Assembly (NCBI GenBank): GCA_964576255.1
Contig: CAZNUK010000004.1
Location: forward strand, 1-64,000
Length of the DNA: 64,000 bases
Reading direction: 5' to 3'
DNA from: Eshraghiella sp964576255
GTDB taxonomy: Bacteria; Bacillota; Clostridia; Lachnospirales; Lachnospiraceae
Position 1 is the first letter of the stretch. Every line of letters begins with the position of its first letter. The translations under genes were made by a program, and so were the position numbers. Positions 42,275-49,752 of this stretch are shown here, one piece after another. The notes beneath the pieces are model-generated. The model saw only the letters and a program-made list of their open reading frames with translations, was not told the DNA's origin and made no database searches.

Positions 42275-43606
42275 ATGAAAAAAAATATTTTGATTGGATT
42301 ATTTCTGCAAATTTTAATAATAGGAATTTTTAGTGGTTGCAACAGTATGGTGATTAATCTTGAGAAAAAGGAATTTCTTGTTCCCGTTGGTGAGAGTATC
42401 AGTACTGATGTTAAGGATTATGTAAGAGCATCGGATGAGATGCTCGAGGCTATGACATTGGATATTTCCGGAGTTAACACAGATGTAATAGGTACATATA
42501 CAGCCACCATAACTTATGAGGATGAGGTTAAAAAGTTTACTATTATAGTTGCGGATGAAAATGCACCGGAAATGGAGGTTGCATCTCCGGTTATTAATAT
42601 AGACACGGCAACCGTGCTTAATGTGGAGGATGTCATCAAGTCCATAACGGACCATTCTGATTTTGAATATGGTTTTTCTAATGACAGAACGCTTGCAGAT
42701 AAGGACAAAAGCATCCTGCCTACAATGTCTTTTGGTACTGCCGGTACTTATATAGTAGAAGTTCTTGCCAAGGATATATATGACAATTATTCCGTTGAGG
42801 AGATTAAAGTTGTAGTGGGAACAGCAGGGGTTGAATCGGAGGTTGAGCCTGTTGAAACTGTTGATTACAAGGATTATATGAATACTAATGAGGCATTGTT
42901 AATGTCGGATTTGGAAAAATATGACCAGACAGCAGTTTCCTTTGGTATAGGTAATACAGTGGATACCACTACCAACAGACCGGATCTTGCGTATTATACT
43001 CAGAGATATGGTGAGTTTGCAGTAGATTTTATTCAGCCGGAAAGCCAATATGTATGGCTGACTTTTAATGAGATTGCAGAATATGGAACGACATCCCTTA
43101 TACTGGATACGTTGAAGGAAAAAGAGGTTAAAGCAGTATTTTTTATTACTTTATCCTATGCCAAAAACAATCCGGAGCTGATTCAGAGAATGATTGATGA
43201 GGGACATGTGCTTGGAAATTATACTGCAAGCTGTTCAAAAGTTCCGGAATTATCATTAAATAATTTGACAAATGAGTTGGATACGTTGTACAATTACGTC
43301 TATCAAACTTATGGATATGAGATGTACCTATTCAGAACACCTTCGGGCAATTTCAGTCAGATGGCATTAGCTGTGGCACAGAGCAAGGGCTACAGAACAG
43401 TTTTTTGGAGCTTTAACTATGTGGATTGGAACGTTAATGCCCAGCCGGATGTTACGGAAGCATTGAATAATGCTTTAACGAAGGTTCATGGTGGTGCAAT
43501 ATATCTGTTAAGTGGGTCATCTTCTACCAATCAGCAGATGCTAGGAGATTTGATTGACGGAATCAGAGAAAAAGGCTATGATTTCGGAGTATATCAGAAA
43601 AATTAA
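42275..43606 (+). CDS. NodB-fold lipoprotein, probable inactive polysaccharide deacetylase (PdaA-like)
   Basis: 443 residues. The lipoprotein signal ends in FSGC (Cys ~16). Two cadherin/Ig-like modules follow (~25-190). The C-terminal NodB domain (~245-440) is collinear with PdaA: LTFNEIAEYG where active members have LTFDNGYENG, GNYTASCSKVPELS for GNHSFHHPDLT, LFRTPSGNFSQ for LRPPRGVFSE and YLLSGS for YLLHTV. Both catalytic Asp positions and all metal/catalytic His positions are changed, so it should not deacetylate; a binding or scaffolding role at the wall is an inference. Confidence 0.85.
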   Translation: MKKNILIGLFLQILIIGIFSGCNSMVINLEKKEFLVPVGESISTDVKDYVRASDEMLEAMTLDISGVNTDVIGTYTATITYEDEVKKFTIIVADENAPEMEVASPVINIDTATVLNVEDVIKSITDHSDFEYGFSNDRTLADKDKSILPTMSFGTAGTYIVEVLAKDIYDNYSVEEIKVVVGTAGVESEVEPVETVDYKDYMNTNEALLMSDLEKYDQTAVSFGIGNTVDTTTNRPDLAYYTQRYGEFAVDFIQPESQYVWLTFNEIAEYGTTSLILDTLKEKEVKAVFFITLSYAKNNPELIQRMIDEGHVLGNYTASCSKVPELSLNNLTNELDTLYNYVYQTYGYEMYLFRTPSGNFSQMALAVAQSKGYRTVFWSFNYVDWNVNAQPDVTEALNNALTKVHGGAIYLLSGSSSTNQQMLGDLIDGIREKGYDFGVYQKN

Positions 43607-43625
43607 AGTTTTAGGAGACATGGAA

Positions 43626-44711
43626 ATGGAAAAGAAATTACGTGTTGGTATCCTTGGTGGTACCGGAATGGTAGGTCAGAGATTTATCTCATTGTTGGAG
43701 AATCACCCTTGGTTTGAAGTTGTGGCAATTGCAGCAAGCCCACGTTCAGCAGGAAAGACCTATGAGGAAGCAGTTGGCAAAAGATGGAAAATGACTACTC
43801 CAATGCCTGAAGCTGTAAGAAATATGATTGTATACAACGTTAATGACGTAGAAGAGGTTGCTTCTAAGGTTGACTTCGTATTCAGCGCAGTTGATATGAC
43901 CAAGGAAGAAATTAAGAAAATAGAAGAGGATTACGCTAAGACAGAGACTCCTGTTGTATCTAACAACAGTGCTCATCGTTGGACAGAGGATGTTCCAATG
44001 GTAGTTCCTGAGATTAATCCTGAGCATTATGATTTAATTGAGTACCAGAAGAAGAGACTTGGTACTACAAGAGGTTTCGTTGCAGTTAAGCCTAACTGCT
44101 CAATTCAGAGTTACACACCGGCACTTGTTGCATTGAAGGAATTTGAGCCAACTCTCGTAGTTGCTACTACATATCAGGCAATTTCCGGTGCGGGTAAGAA
44201 TTTTGAAGACTGGCCAGAGATGGTTGGTAACATCATCCCTTACATCGGTGGTGAGGAAGAGAAGAGCGAGCAGGAGCCTTTAAGACTTATGGGTAAGGTT
44301 GTAGATGGTAAGGTTGTTAAGGCAGCTGAACCTGTAATTACTACACAGTGTATCCGTGTACCTGTTCTTAACGGACATACTGCAGCTGTATTCGTTAACT
44401 TCAAGAAGAAACCTACTAAGGAAGAGATTATTGAGCGTTGGACTAACTTCAAGGGCCTTCCACAGGAGTTAAATCTTCCGAGTGCACCAAAGCAGTTTAT
44501 CCAGTATCTTGAAGAGGATAACAGACCACAGGTTGCTCTTGATGTAGATTATGAGAACGGATTTGGCGTTTCATTTGGTCGTCTTCGTGAGGATAGCGTA
44601 TTCGACTGGAAGTTCGTAGGACTTTCACATAACACAATCAGAGGTGCAGCAGGTGGTGCGTTACTTAGCGCAGAGCTGTTGACAGCACTGAAATATATTA
44701 CAGCAAAATAG
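43626..44711 (+). CDS. asd: Aspartate-semialdehyde dehydrogenase (archaeal/fungal-type)
   Basis: 361 residues from ATG 43626, 8 nt after AGGAG (43613-43617). An ATG at 43620 is too close to that SD and an extension to 43554 lies inside the previous gene. It reduces aspartyl phosphate to aspartate semialdehyde for Lys, Thr and Met synthesis and cell-wall diaminopimelate. The NADP loop is LGGTGMVGQRF and the catalytic Cys is in VKPNCSIQSYTPAL. The conserved His is probably in PVLNGHTAAVFV. The sequence type matches the shorter archaeal-like branch rather than the E. coli one. Confidence 0.93.
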   Translation: MEKKLRVGILGGTGMVGQRFISLLENHPWFEVVAIAASPRSAGKTYEEAVGKRWKMTTPMPEAVRNMIVYNVNDVEEVASKVDFVFSAVDMTKEEIKKIEEDYAKTETPVVSNNSAHRWTEDVPMVVPEINPEHYDLIEYQKKRLGTTRGFVAVKPNCSIQSYTPALVALKEFEPTLVVATTYQAISGAGKNFEDWPEMVGNIIPYIGGEEEKSEQEPLRLMGKVVDGKVVKAAEPVITTQCIRVPVLNGHTAAVFVNFKKKPTKEEIIERWTNFKGLPQELNLPSAPKQFIQYLEEDNRPQVALDVDYENGFGVSFGRLREDSVFDWKFVGLSHNTIRGAAGGALLSAELLTALKYITAK

Positions 44712-44716
44712 GATTA

Positions 44717-44758
44717 ATGCCCGGCTATATGTAAAAGTATAGCTGGGAATTTTTATAC
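44717..44758 (+). terminator. Terminator of asd
   Basis: CCCGGCTATA pairs with TATAGCTGGG (one G-T pair), followed by AATTTTTAT. Confidence 0.7.
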
Positions 44759-44762
44759 AAAA

Positions 44763-44843
44763 CTATTTAAAAAATTTTTGAAATAGATATTGATTATGTT
44801 AATCAGCAATGATATAACCTATTTAAAATATTTTTTAAATAGG
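44763..44843 (+). promoter_or_regulatory. sdpR promoter flanked by two operator palindromes
   Basis: The promoter is TTGATT (44790-44795), 17 bp, TATAAC (44813-44818). Palindrome 1, CTATTTAAAAAA/TTTTTGAAATAG (44763-44786), ends just before the -35. Palindrome 2, CCTATTTAAAATA/TTTTTTAAATAGG (44818-44843), starts at the end of the -10 and covers the expected start site. The shared half-site CTATTT(A)AA suggests binding by the ArsR-type repressor encoded next, giving autorepression. Confidence 0.7.
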
Positions 44844-44852
44844 TATTGTAAT

Positions 44853-45122
44853 ATGAGTACGACAAGTATTTTTAAAGTTTTATCAGACAAACAACGGCGT
44901 GATATTTTGGTGTTCTTAAAAGATGGAAGATTGAATGCAGGAGAGATAGCAGAAAAGTTAGGTGTAACAGCAGCAGCTCTTTCATATCATCTGAAATTAC
45001 TTAAAGATGCTGATTTAGTTATGGAATATAAGAGTAAGAATTATGTTTATTATGAAATTAATACAACTGTGTTTGATGAGTTGATTCTATGGATTGAACA
45101 GTTTGGAGGTAGAAGAAAATGA
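44853..45122 (+). CDS. ArsR-family autorepressor, SdpR-like
   Basis: 89 residues from ATG 44853. A frame extension to 44790 would run through the promoter and operators and is rejected. It has a winged helix-turn-helix: FKVLSDKQRRDILVFLKDGRLNAGEIAEKLGVTAAALSYHLKLLKDADLV. There are no metal-binding cysteines, as in SdpR, the autorepressor of the Bacillus sdpRI immunity operon. Its stop overlaps the start of the SdpI-like gene by 4 bp (ATGA), the same pairing as in Bacillus. Confidence 0.88.
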   Translation: MSTTSIFKVLSDKQRRDILVFLKDGRLNAGEIAEKLGVTAAALSYHLKLLKDADLVMEYKSKNYVYYEINTTVFDELILWIEQFGGRRK

Positions 45123-45808
45123 AAAGAGCTATGTGGATTATTTCTATTTTTTCAATTGTTATGACTGTTGTTGCAGTACAGTTTATGCCGGATTTGGTTC
45201 CTATGCATTATAATTTTGCGGGAGAAATTGACAGATGGGGGTCAAAATATGAAAATTTTATTTTTCCGGCTTTTATTATTGCATTTGCCATCTTTTGGCA
45301 TATGTTAATTGTGTATTATGAGAAAAAAGCCACAAAGTCGTCCGATGAGAAGGTGTGTGCAGAAGCATTATCCAATGCAAAAGTATTAAAAATCTCAACG
45401 GTTACTATGGCTGTTATGTTTACCATAATGCAGGGATATTTTCTTTACAAGGATTGTGTGATTGCTAATGCGAATGTGACCAAGGGTTCTATGGATATAG
45501 GCAAAGTTACATGTTTTTTAAGTGGATTATTATTCATTGTTTTAGGAAATTTTATACCAAAAGCCAAAAAGAATCCATTGCTAGGTATTCGTACCAAATG
45601 GAGTATGTATAATGATGTTACATGGGCAAAGAGTAATCGTTTTGGAGGAGTTGCCTTTGTGATAACGGGAGTGTTGTTGGTTGTAACATCAGTGTTTGTA
45701 AAAGAAATTATAGCTATGATTTGCTTAGTTGCTTATGTATTAGTTGATATTGTTATTACTGTTATTTATTCATATAAAGTATATAAAGATGAGATTATTG
45801 AAATATAA
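45119..45808 (+). CDS. SdpI-family immunity membrane protein
   Basis: 229 residues with about six transmembrane helices. The N-terminal DUF1648-type segment is VPMHYNFAGEIDRWGSKYENFIFP and the SdpI core is FIPKAKKNPLLGIRTKWSMYNDVTWAKSNRFGG. In Bacillus, SdpI protects against the SdpC toxin and sequesters SdpR at the membrane when toxin is present. No sdpC-like gene is seen here, so it may serve as immunity to a toxin from other cells. It is translated together with the repressor. Confidence 0.88.
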   Translation: MKRAMWIISIFSIVMTVVAVQFMPDLVPMHYNFAGEIDRWGSKYENFIFPAFIIAFAIFWHMLIVYYEKKATKSSDEKVCAEALSNAKVLKISTVTMAVMFTIMQGYFLYKDCVIANANVTKGSMDIGKVTCFLSGLLFIVLGNFIPKAKKNPLLGIRTKWSMYNDVTWAKSNRFGGVAFVITGVLLVVTSVFVKEIIAMICLVAYVLVDIVITVIYSYKVYKDEIIEI

Positions 45809-46273
45809 GGGAAAACAATATATTGGTCTTCGTTGGGATAAGCGTATTGAACTTCGTAGTTTAACGAAGGATGATGAGGTTTTTTTTCCCGAAATAAGTA
45901 TTATATAAAGTCGGTTGGTGCAGATGAATGTACCGAACAAAGAATGGTATGGCTCTTTGCAGAATATAAGGGCGAAAATATAGATGTGGTTGGAATGGAT
46001 TACCAGTTAAATAACTGGTTAGTTTGCGCAGAAAGCCATTCCTTATACAGTCCGGAATTTATTGAGGTTGTATTAAAAGGAAGAGGCGGTAGAGATGTTT
46101 ACAGTTGGTGTAGCATTGATGTATTTACAAAATATTATCTTGTAGTTGAAGATTATTTTGAAACTAAAGAGGAAAATCGAATCTATCTGACAAGAGAACA
46201 GGCTGTGGACAGTGCGAAATTTCTTGGTTTAATGATGGAAATGGATATTGAGAGGTTAGATTACTATGGATAG
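45789..46273 (+). pseudogene. Frameshifted gene (or T8 slippage gene), unknown function
   Basis: A frame from ATG 45789 reads MRLLKYKGKQYIGLRWDKRI and continues ..LRSLTKDDEVFF before stopping at 45906-45908. A frame one base off continues without a stop from the T8 run (45880-45887), reading ..NKYYIKSVGADECTEQRMVWLFAEYKG and so on to 46273. Adding one T to the run joins them into one ~161-residue product. The downstream ATG at 45944 has no clear SD. It is either a single-base deletion, a sequencing error in a homopolymer, or slippage-dependent expression. The start overlaps the sdpI-like gene by 20 bp and lacks an SD. The family is not recognised. Confidence 0.6.
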
Positions 46274-46790
46274 TGAGTTTGTGGAAGAATTTAATGAATT
46301 TAAGGATGGTTTTAGAGGAATAGGTCAGGGGCTTGAAAAACTCTTTACAAATAATCCCATTAACTGGCTCAAATGGGGGATTGTATTTGCGGTATTGGTT
46401 GGTGGATATGTGTTAATCTTTAAGTGTAAATGGTTTGACAGAATTTTGTACAAATGGGAATATAGGAAAAAGAAAGCGATAAGCAAAAATCATATTATTC
46501 AGGCAAAGCTGGTAAGCAAATATCCATATGGCGAAGCTCCACAATATGACTGGCATGCAACCTATTCATATACATTAGACGGCAAGGAAAAAACATATCG
46601 AGCAATTTTTAATTATCCGTCAGATGCCCCTGAAACATTAGAATTGTATTATACAAATAACCCAAAACGCTTATTTTCCGTGGAAGAATATCATTGGAGT
46701 GGTATAAGCGGTATATTTGTGGGGTTGATTTTATTTTTACCATTTGTTCTAGCAGGCTTTACGGCTATTTTGCTGGGAATAGATATATAA
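46266..46790 (+). CDS. Two-helix membrane protein, DUF3592-like
   Basis: 174 residues. One helix lies at ~34-54 (WLKWGIVFAVLVGGYVLIF) and another at ~148-172 (GISGIFVGLILFLPFVLAGFT). Between them is a beta-rich domain (HIIQAKLVSKYPYGEAPQYD, ATYSYTLDGKEKTYRAIFNY) of the kind found in DUF3592 proteins. It overlaps the preceding frameshifted gene by 8 bp with SD GAGAGG, so it belongs to the sdpRI transcript. Function unknown; the context suggests an envelope or immunity role. Confidence 0.65.
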   Translation: MDSEFVEEFNEFKDGFRGIGQGLEKLFTNNPINWLKWGIVFAVLVGGYVLIFKCKWFDRILYKWEYRKKKAISKNHIIQAKLVSKYPYGEAPQYDWHATYSYTLDGKEKTYRAIFNYPSDAPETLELYYTNNPKRLFSVEEYHWSGISGIFVGLILFLPFVLAGFTAILLGIDI

Positions 46791-46826
46791 ATACAGAATA
46801 TCATGCGGATGATATTTAATTTAAAG

Positions 46827-46854
46827 TTGCAATTAAACTATTTTTTGTTATAAT
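46827..46854 (+). promoter_or_regulatory. Promoter of antisense RNA, cassette 1
   Basis: TTGCAA (46827-46832), 16 bp, TATAAT (46849-46854). The second cassette has the same spacing (52631-52658). Confidence 0.75.
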
Positions 46855-46860
46855 AAAACT

Positions 46861-46946
46861 ATAAAAGGCAACCGCCACAGAGTGGTTGGTCACAGTAGGA
46901 AAAGTAAGAGCCTCCCCGACTCGCCAAAGTACAGGGGAGGTTTTTA
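46861..46946 (+). ncRNA. Putative antisense antitoxin RNA, cassette 1
   Basis: A ~86-nt transcript is predicted from the TATAAT-type promoter to an intrinsic terminator (CCTCCCC 46911-46917 with GGGGAGG 46934-46940, then TTTTT). It contains a CAACC..GGTTG hairpin (46869-46888). Its 3' end points at the toxin ORF on the other strand and stops 6 bp short of the toxin stop, so it overlaps the toxin mRNA 3' UTR, as in TxpA/RatA-type systems. The same layout recurs at 52665-52748. Confidence 0.65.
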
Positions 46947-46951
46947 CTATA

Positions 46952-47041
46952 TTAGTGACAAATCAAATAAATGAATGTCAGTAAAGCTATGAGAACTTTT
47001 GCAAAGGACATTAAATCCTGAAAATCAAAATTTTTCTTCAC
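46952..47041 (-). CDS. Holin-like type I toxin peptide, copy 1
   Basis: 29 residues from a GTG (47039-47041), 6 nt after SD GGAGGTG (47048-47054 on the minus strand). A polar start MKKNFDFQDLMSF is followed by one hydrophobic helix, KVLIALLTFIYLICH. This is the layout of TxpA/BsrG-type and putative holin-like toxins that damage the membrane when over-made. A palindrome ATTCTATGTAGAAT (47055-47068) lies just upstream of the SD. Copy 2 at 52755-52844 is very similar. Confidence 0.65.
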   Translation of the reverse strand: MKKNFDFQDLMSFAKVLIALLTFIYLICH

Positions 47042-47122
47042 AAGCAACACCTCCATTCTATGTAGAATAGAGACGAACCACCCTGTAACACGATTGCCGG
47101 TAGAAAAATACTACCAATATTT

Positions 47123-47151
47123 GTTATATAACTAAAAAATATGTGAATCAA
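47123..47151 (-). promoter_or_regulatory. Candidate toxin promoter, cassette 1
   Basis: On the minus strand TTGATT (47151-47146), 17 bp, TATAAC (47128-47123). It would start the toxin mRNA near 47116, running towards and over the antisense RNA gene. Confidence 0.5.
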
Positions 47152-47178
47152 TATCTTGACAAAAATGACATATACAGA

Positions 47179-47207
47179 TTGACAATTAAATTATAAAGCA
47201 TTATACT
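47179..47207 (+). promoter_or_regulatory. Near-consensus promoter of a small transcription unit
   Basis: TTGACA (47179-47184), 17 bp, TATACT (47202-47207). Confidence 0.8.
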
Positions 47208-47237
47208 ATAAAAAAATCGTGAAAGGAGGTAATTGTG

Positions 47238-47306
47238 ATGAAAGTGAATAGAATTGATATTGTAACTGAATATTGTATGATTACCTCGGTGGATATAAGA
47301 TTTTAG
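47238..47306 (+). CDS. 22-residue peptide ORF in its own transcription unit
   Basis: ATG at 47238 preceded by a perfect SD AAAGGAGGT (47223-47231), stop TAG at 47304-47306. The product begins MKVNRIDIVTEYCMITSVDI and has two more residues (RF). It is bracketed by a near-consensus promoter and an intrinsic terminator, so a ~155-nt mRNA is predicted. It is not hydrophobic enough for a holin-like toxin, has one Cys, and does not look like a leader of the next gene. The family is not recognised. Confidence 0.55.
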   Translation: MKVNRIDIVTEYCMITSVDIRF

Positions 47307-47341
47307 AAATGTAATATTTTATTGTATATTATTATGTATTT

Positions 47342-47370
47342 AACCGTGGCTGTTTTGCTACGGTTTTTTC
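47342..47370 (+). terminator. Terminator of the 22-codon unit
   Basis: AACCGTGGC (47342-47350) pairs with GCTACGGTT (47357-47365, one mismatch), followed by TTTT. Confidence 0.75.
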
Positions 47371-47434
47371 TTTTGAAAAACTCTTTCCGAGGTTCATACT
47401 GCAATGAAAAATTAATTATGAATTGGAGAAAGTA

Positions 47435-48952
47435 ATGAATAAAATAATAATTAGAGAAGAACGTAAAGAAGATTATTACGAGTCAGAATTAGTAACTATG
47501 AGGGCATTTTGGAATATTCATGGCCCAGGATGCAATGAGCATTTGCTAGTGCATAAATTAAGAACGTCCAAAGATTATTTACCGGAAATAAGCAGGGTTG
47601 CGGAGCTTGATGGCAAAATAGTAGGGATTATTATGTATACAAGAGCATGGATATGCGATGGGGATACAGAGCATGAGATTATAACCTTTGGACCTTTGGC
47701 GGTGGAGCCTACGGCACAGTCTTTGGGAGTGGGAGGATTGCTTTTAAGGGAGACCTTTAAGCTGGCGAAAGAAGCTGGGTATCCCGGAATATGCATATTT
47801 GGAGAACCGGAGTATTACCCTAAGCATGGCTTTGTTACTTGTGATAAGTATGAAATAACTGATGGTGAAGGCAATAACTATGACGCTTTAATGGGTTATG
47901 AATTGCAGGAAAACGGATTCGCGCATATAAAGGGTAAATTTAAGGAGTCTTCTGTCATTGAAGAATGTGAAGATGAGGCTGAAATAGAAGAATTTAACAA
48001 GCAATTTCCGTTTTGTGAAAAGCTTACATTAAAATGTCAGTGGATTCATAAGGAAAAATTAGGACGTATCTGCAATGTGCAGAAATCTTCCTATACTATC
48101 CAGTTTTGGGAGGAGCAATTGCCAGCTAAGTTAAAGGGTAGTTTTTATAAAGGCAATCAGAAGTTCCCGATTGTAGGGGATTATGTAACTTTTCTGTACA
48201 ATCCAAATGGTGAAGCAGTAATACTTGAAGTCTGTGAGAGAAAAAGTGTTTTAAAGAGACCGTTTCCAAGAGACCACGCAGTGAAAAAGGTGCCTGAGCA
48301 GGAAATGGTGGCAAATGTGGACTATGTATTTATAGTTACATCTCTTAATAATGATTTTAGTGCAAACAGAATTCTTAGATATGCAGTTATGGCAAAACAA
48401 GGTGGTGCTAAGCCAGTTGTAATACTTACCAAGGCTGACTTGTGTGAAAACACCAAGGATTATGTGGATGAAGCCATGAAGATGCTTCCGGATATCAAGG
48501 TCCATGCTATAAGTGCTGTTAATAAAATAGGTCTGGAAGAACTAGCAGAATATATGGAACCGGGGGCAACAATTGCTCTAATGGGTTCCTCAGGAGTAGG
48601 AAAATCCACTTTAGTGAATGCCCTTGCCGGGGATGAGGTCATGGAGACCAAGGGAATCAGGGAGTACGATTCTAAGGGACGCCATACCACTACATACAGA
48701 CAAATGTTTACCCTGCCAAGTGGTGTAACTATTATTGACACTCCGGGGATGCGAGAACTGGGAATTGGTAATTCCGAAGAAGGTATAGAAGAAACTTTTG
48801 AAGATATTAGAAATCTAGCATTGGAATGTAAATTTAATAACTGCAGACATATTTCAGAACCGGGCTGTGCAGTTAAAAAAGCTGTGGAAGAAGGTTTAAT
48901 TTCTGCAAAAAGGTTGAAGCAATACATTCGATTGAAAGGAGACCAACTATGA
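47435..48952 (+). CDS. Fusion of a GNAT acetyltransferase and an RsgA-type GTPase
   Basis: 505 residues from ATG 47435 (SD GGAGAAAG at 47425). Residues ~1-170 are a GNAT domain (IIREERKEDYYESE, GPLAVEPTAQSLGVGGLLLRE, EYYPKHGFV). Residues ~185-505 are a complete RsgA: OB-fold (FPIVGDYVTFLYNPNGEAVI), circularly permuted GTPase with G4 LTKADL, G1 GSSGVGKST (~384), G3 DTPGMRELG, and zinc knuckle CKFNNCRHISEPGCAVKKA. RsgA assists 30S maturation. The fused GNAT could acetylate a ribosomal or small-molecule target (inference). It overlaps the next GNAT gene by 4 bp. Confidence 0.9.
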   Translation: MNKIIIREERKEDYYESELVTMRAFWNIHGPGCNEHLLVHKLRTSKDYLPEISRVAELDGKIVGIIMYTRAWICDGDTEHEIITFGPLAVEPTAQSLGVGGLLLRETFKLAKEAGYPGICIFGEPEYYPKHGFVTCDKYEITDGEGNNYDALMGYELQENGFAHIKGKFKESSVIEECEDEAEIEEFNKQFPFCEKLTLKCQWIHKEKLGRICNVQKSSYTIQFWEEQLPAKLKGSFYKGNQKFPIVGDYVTFLYNPNGEAVILEVCERKSVLKRPFPRDHAVKKVPEQEMVANVDYVFIVTSLNNDFSANRILRYAVMAKQGGAKPVVILTKADLCENTKDYVDEAMKMLPDIKVHAISAVNKIGLEELAEYMEPGATIALMGSSGVGKSTLVNALAGDEVMETKGIREYDSKGRHTTTYRQMFTLPSGVTIIDTPGMRELGIGNSEEGIEETFEDIRNLALECKFNNCRHISEPGCAVKKAVEEGLISAKRLKQYIRLKGDQL

Positions 48953-49716
48953 CAAACCAAGAAATATTACAGATTGCATTGCAGCAGTCAGCATATGATT
49001 GTAATTGTGATGCCAATGATTTTTTATCGGATAAAAATCTGGTTGTTTTATCAGAAAAAAATGAAAAAGCAAGGGTGTACTTACCACTCCCTCTTGAATG
49101 TGATTTGGTGTCTTATGGTAGCAATATCGTTGCACAGGTTAGTCCAAGAATGAAAGAGATAGTTGAATGGTACATTGGTAAGTATGCGGTTGCACGTTGC
49201 TTTGAAACTCCTAATGTGATTGCCCTTAATGAAAAATTATCAGAGTTTGGGTACAAGGTTTGCTTTATGGCAGAGTATTTTTTGCCTGATGTTAATAAGC
49301 TTACAGAATTGCCTTGTGATTATGAAATAAAAGTGCTGTATCCGGATGATTTTTGTTGTTATTATACTAATGAGTGGGGAAATGCCTTGTGCGCCCACAG
49401 AAAACATCTTGATAAGCTGGCAGTAGGAGCCTTTGATAATGGCAGATTAATAGGACTTGCAGGCTGTTCAGCGGATTGTGAAACAATGTATCAGATAGGC
49501 GTTGATGTGCTTTCTGAATATAGAAGAAAAGGTATTGCGGCAGCAATTACAAGCCGACTGGCAATAGAAATATTAAAACTTGGGAAAGTACCATTTTACT
49601 GTGCGGCATGGTCCAATATCAAATCCGTGAGAAACGCCATAAAAAGTGGTTTTAGACCTGCGTGGGTGGAGCTTACAGCGAGAAATAGCGAGTTTGTTGA
49701 TGATATGAATAAATAA
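48949..49716 (+). CDS. GNAT family N-acetyltransferase
   Basis: 255 residues. The C-terminal half has the GNAT acetyl-CoA site: GLAGCSADCETMYQIGVDVLSEYRRKGIAAAITSRLAIEIL, with R-R-K-G-I-A as the pyrophosphate loop, then WSNIKSVRNAIKSGFRPAWVELT. The N-terminal ~120 residues are a less conserved substrate domain. It is coupled to the GNAT-RsgA gene (4-bp overlap). Substrate unknown. Confidence 0.85.
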   Translation: MTNQEILQIALQQSAYDCNCDANDFLSDKNLVVLSEKNEKARVYLPLPLECDLVSYGSNIVAQVSPRMKEIVEWYIGKYAVARCFETPNVIALNEKLSEFGYKVCFMAEYFLPDVNKLTELPCDYEIKVLYPDDFCCYYTNEWGNALCAHRKHLDKLAVGAFDNGRLIGLAGCSADCETMYQIGVDVLSEYRRKGIAAAITSRLAIEILKLGKVPFYCAAWSNIKSVRNAIKSGFRPAWVELTARNSEFVDDMNK

Positions 49717-49752
49717 TTGCTGTATAAATATATTTTGAAGGGAGCTTAGAAT

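Noticed and set aside
44790..44852. N-terminal extension of the SdpR-like repressor
   Set aside because: It covers the -35, -10 and operator palindrome; the ArsR domain starts right after 44853.
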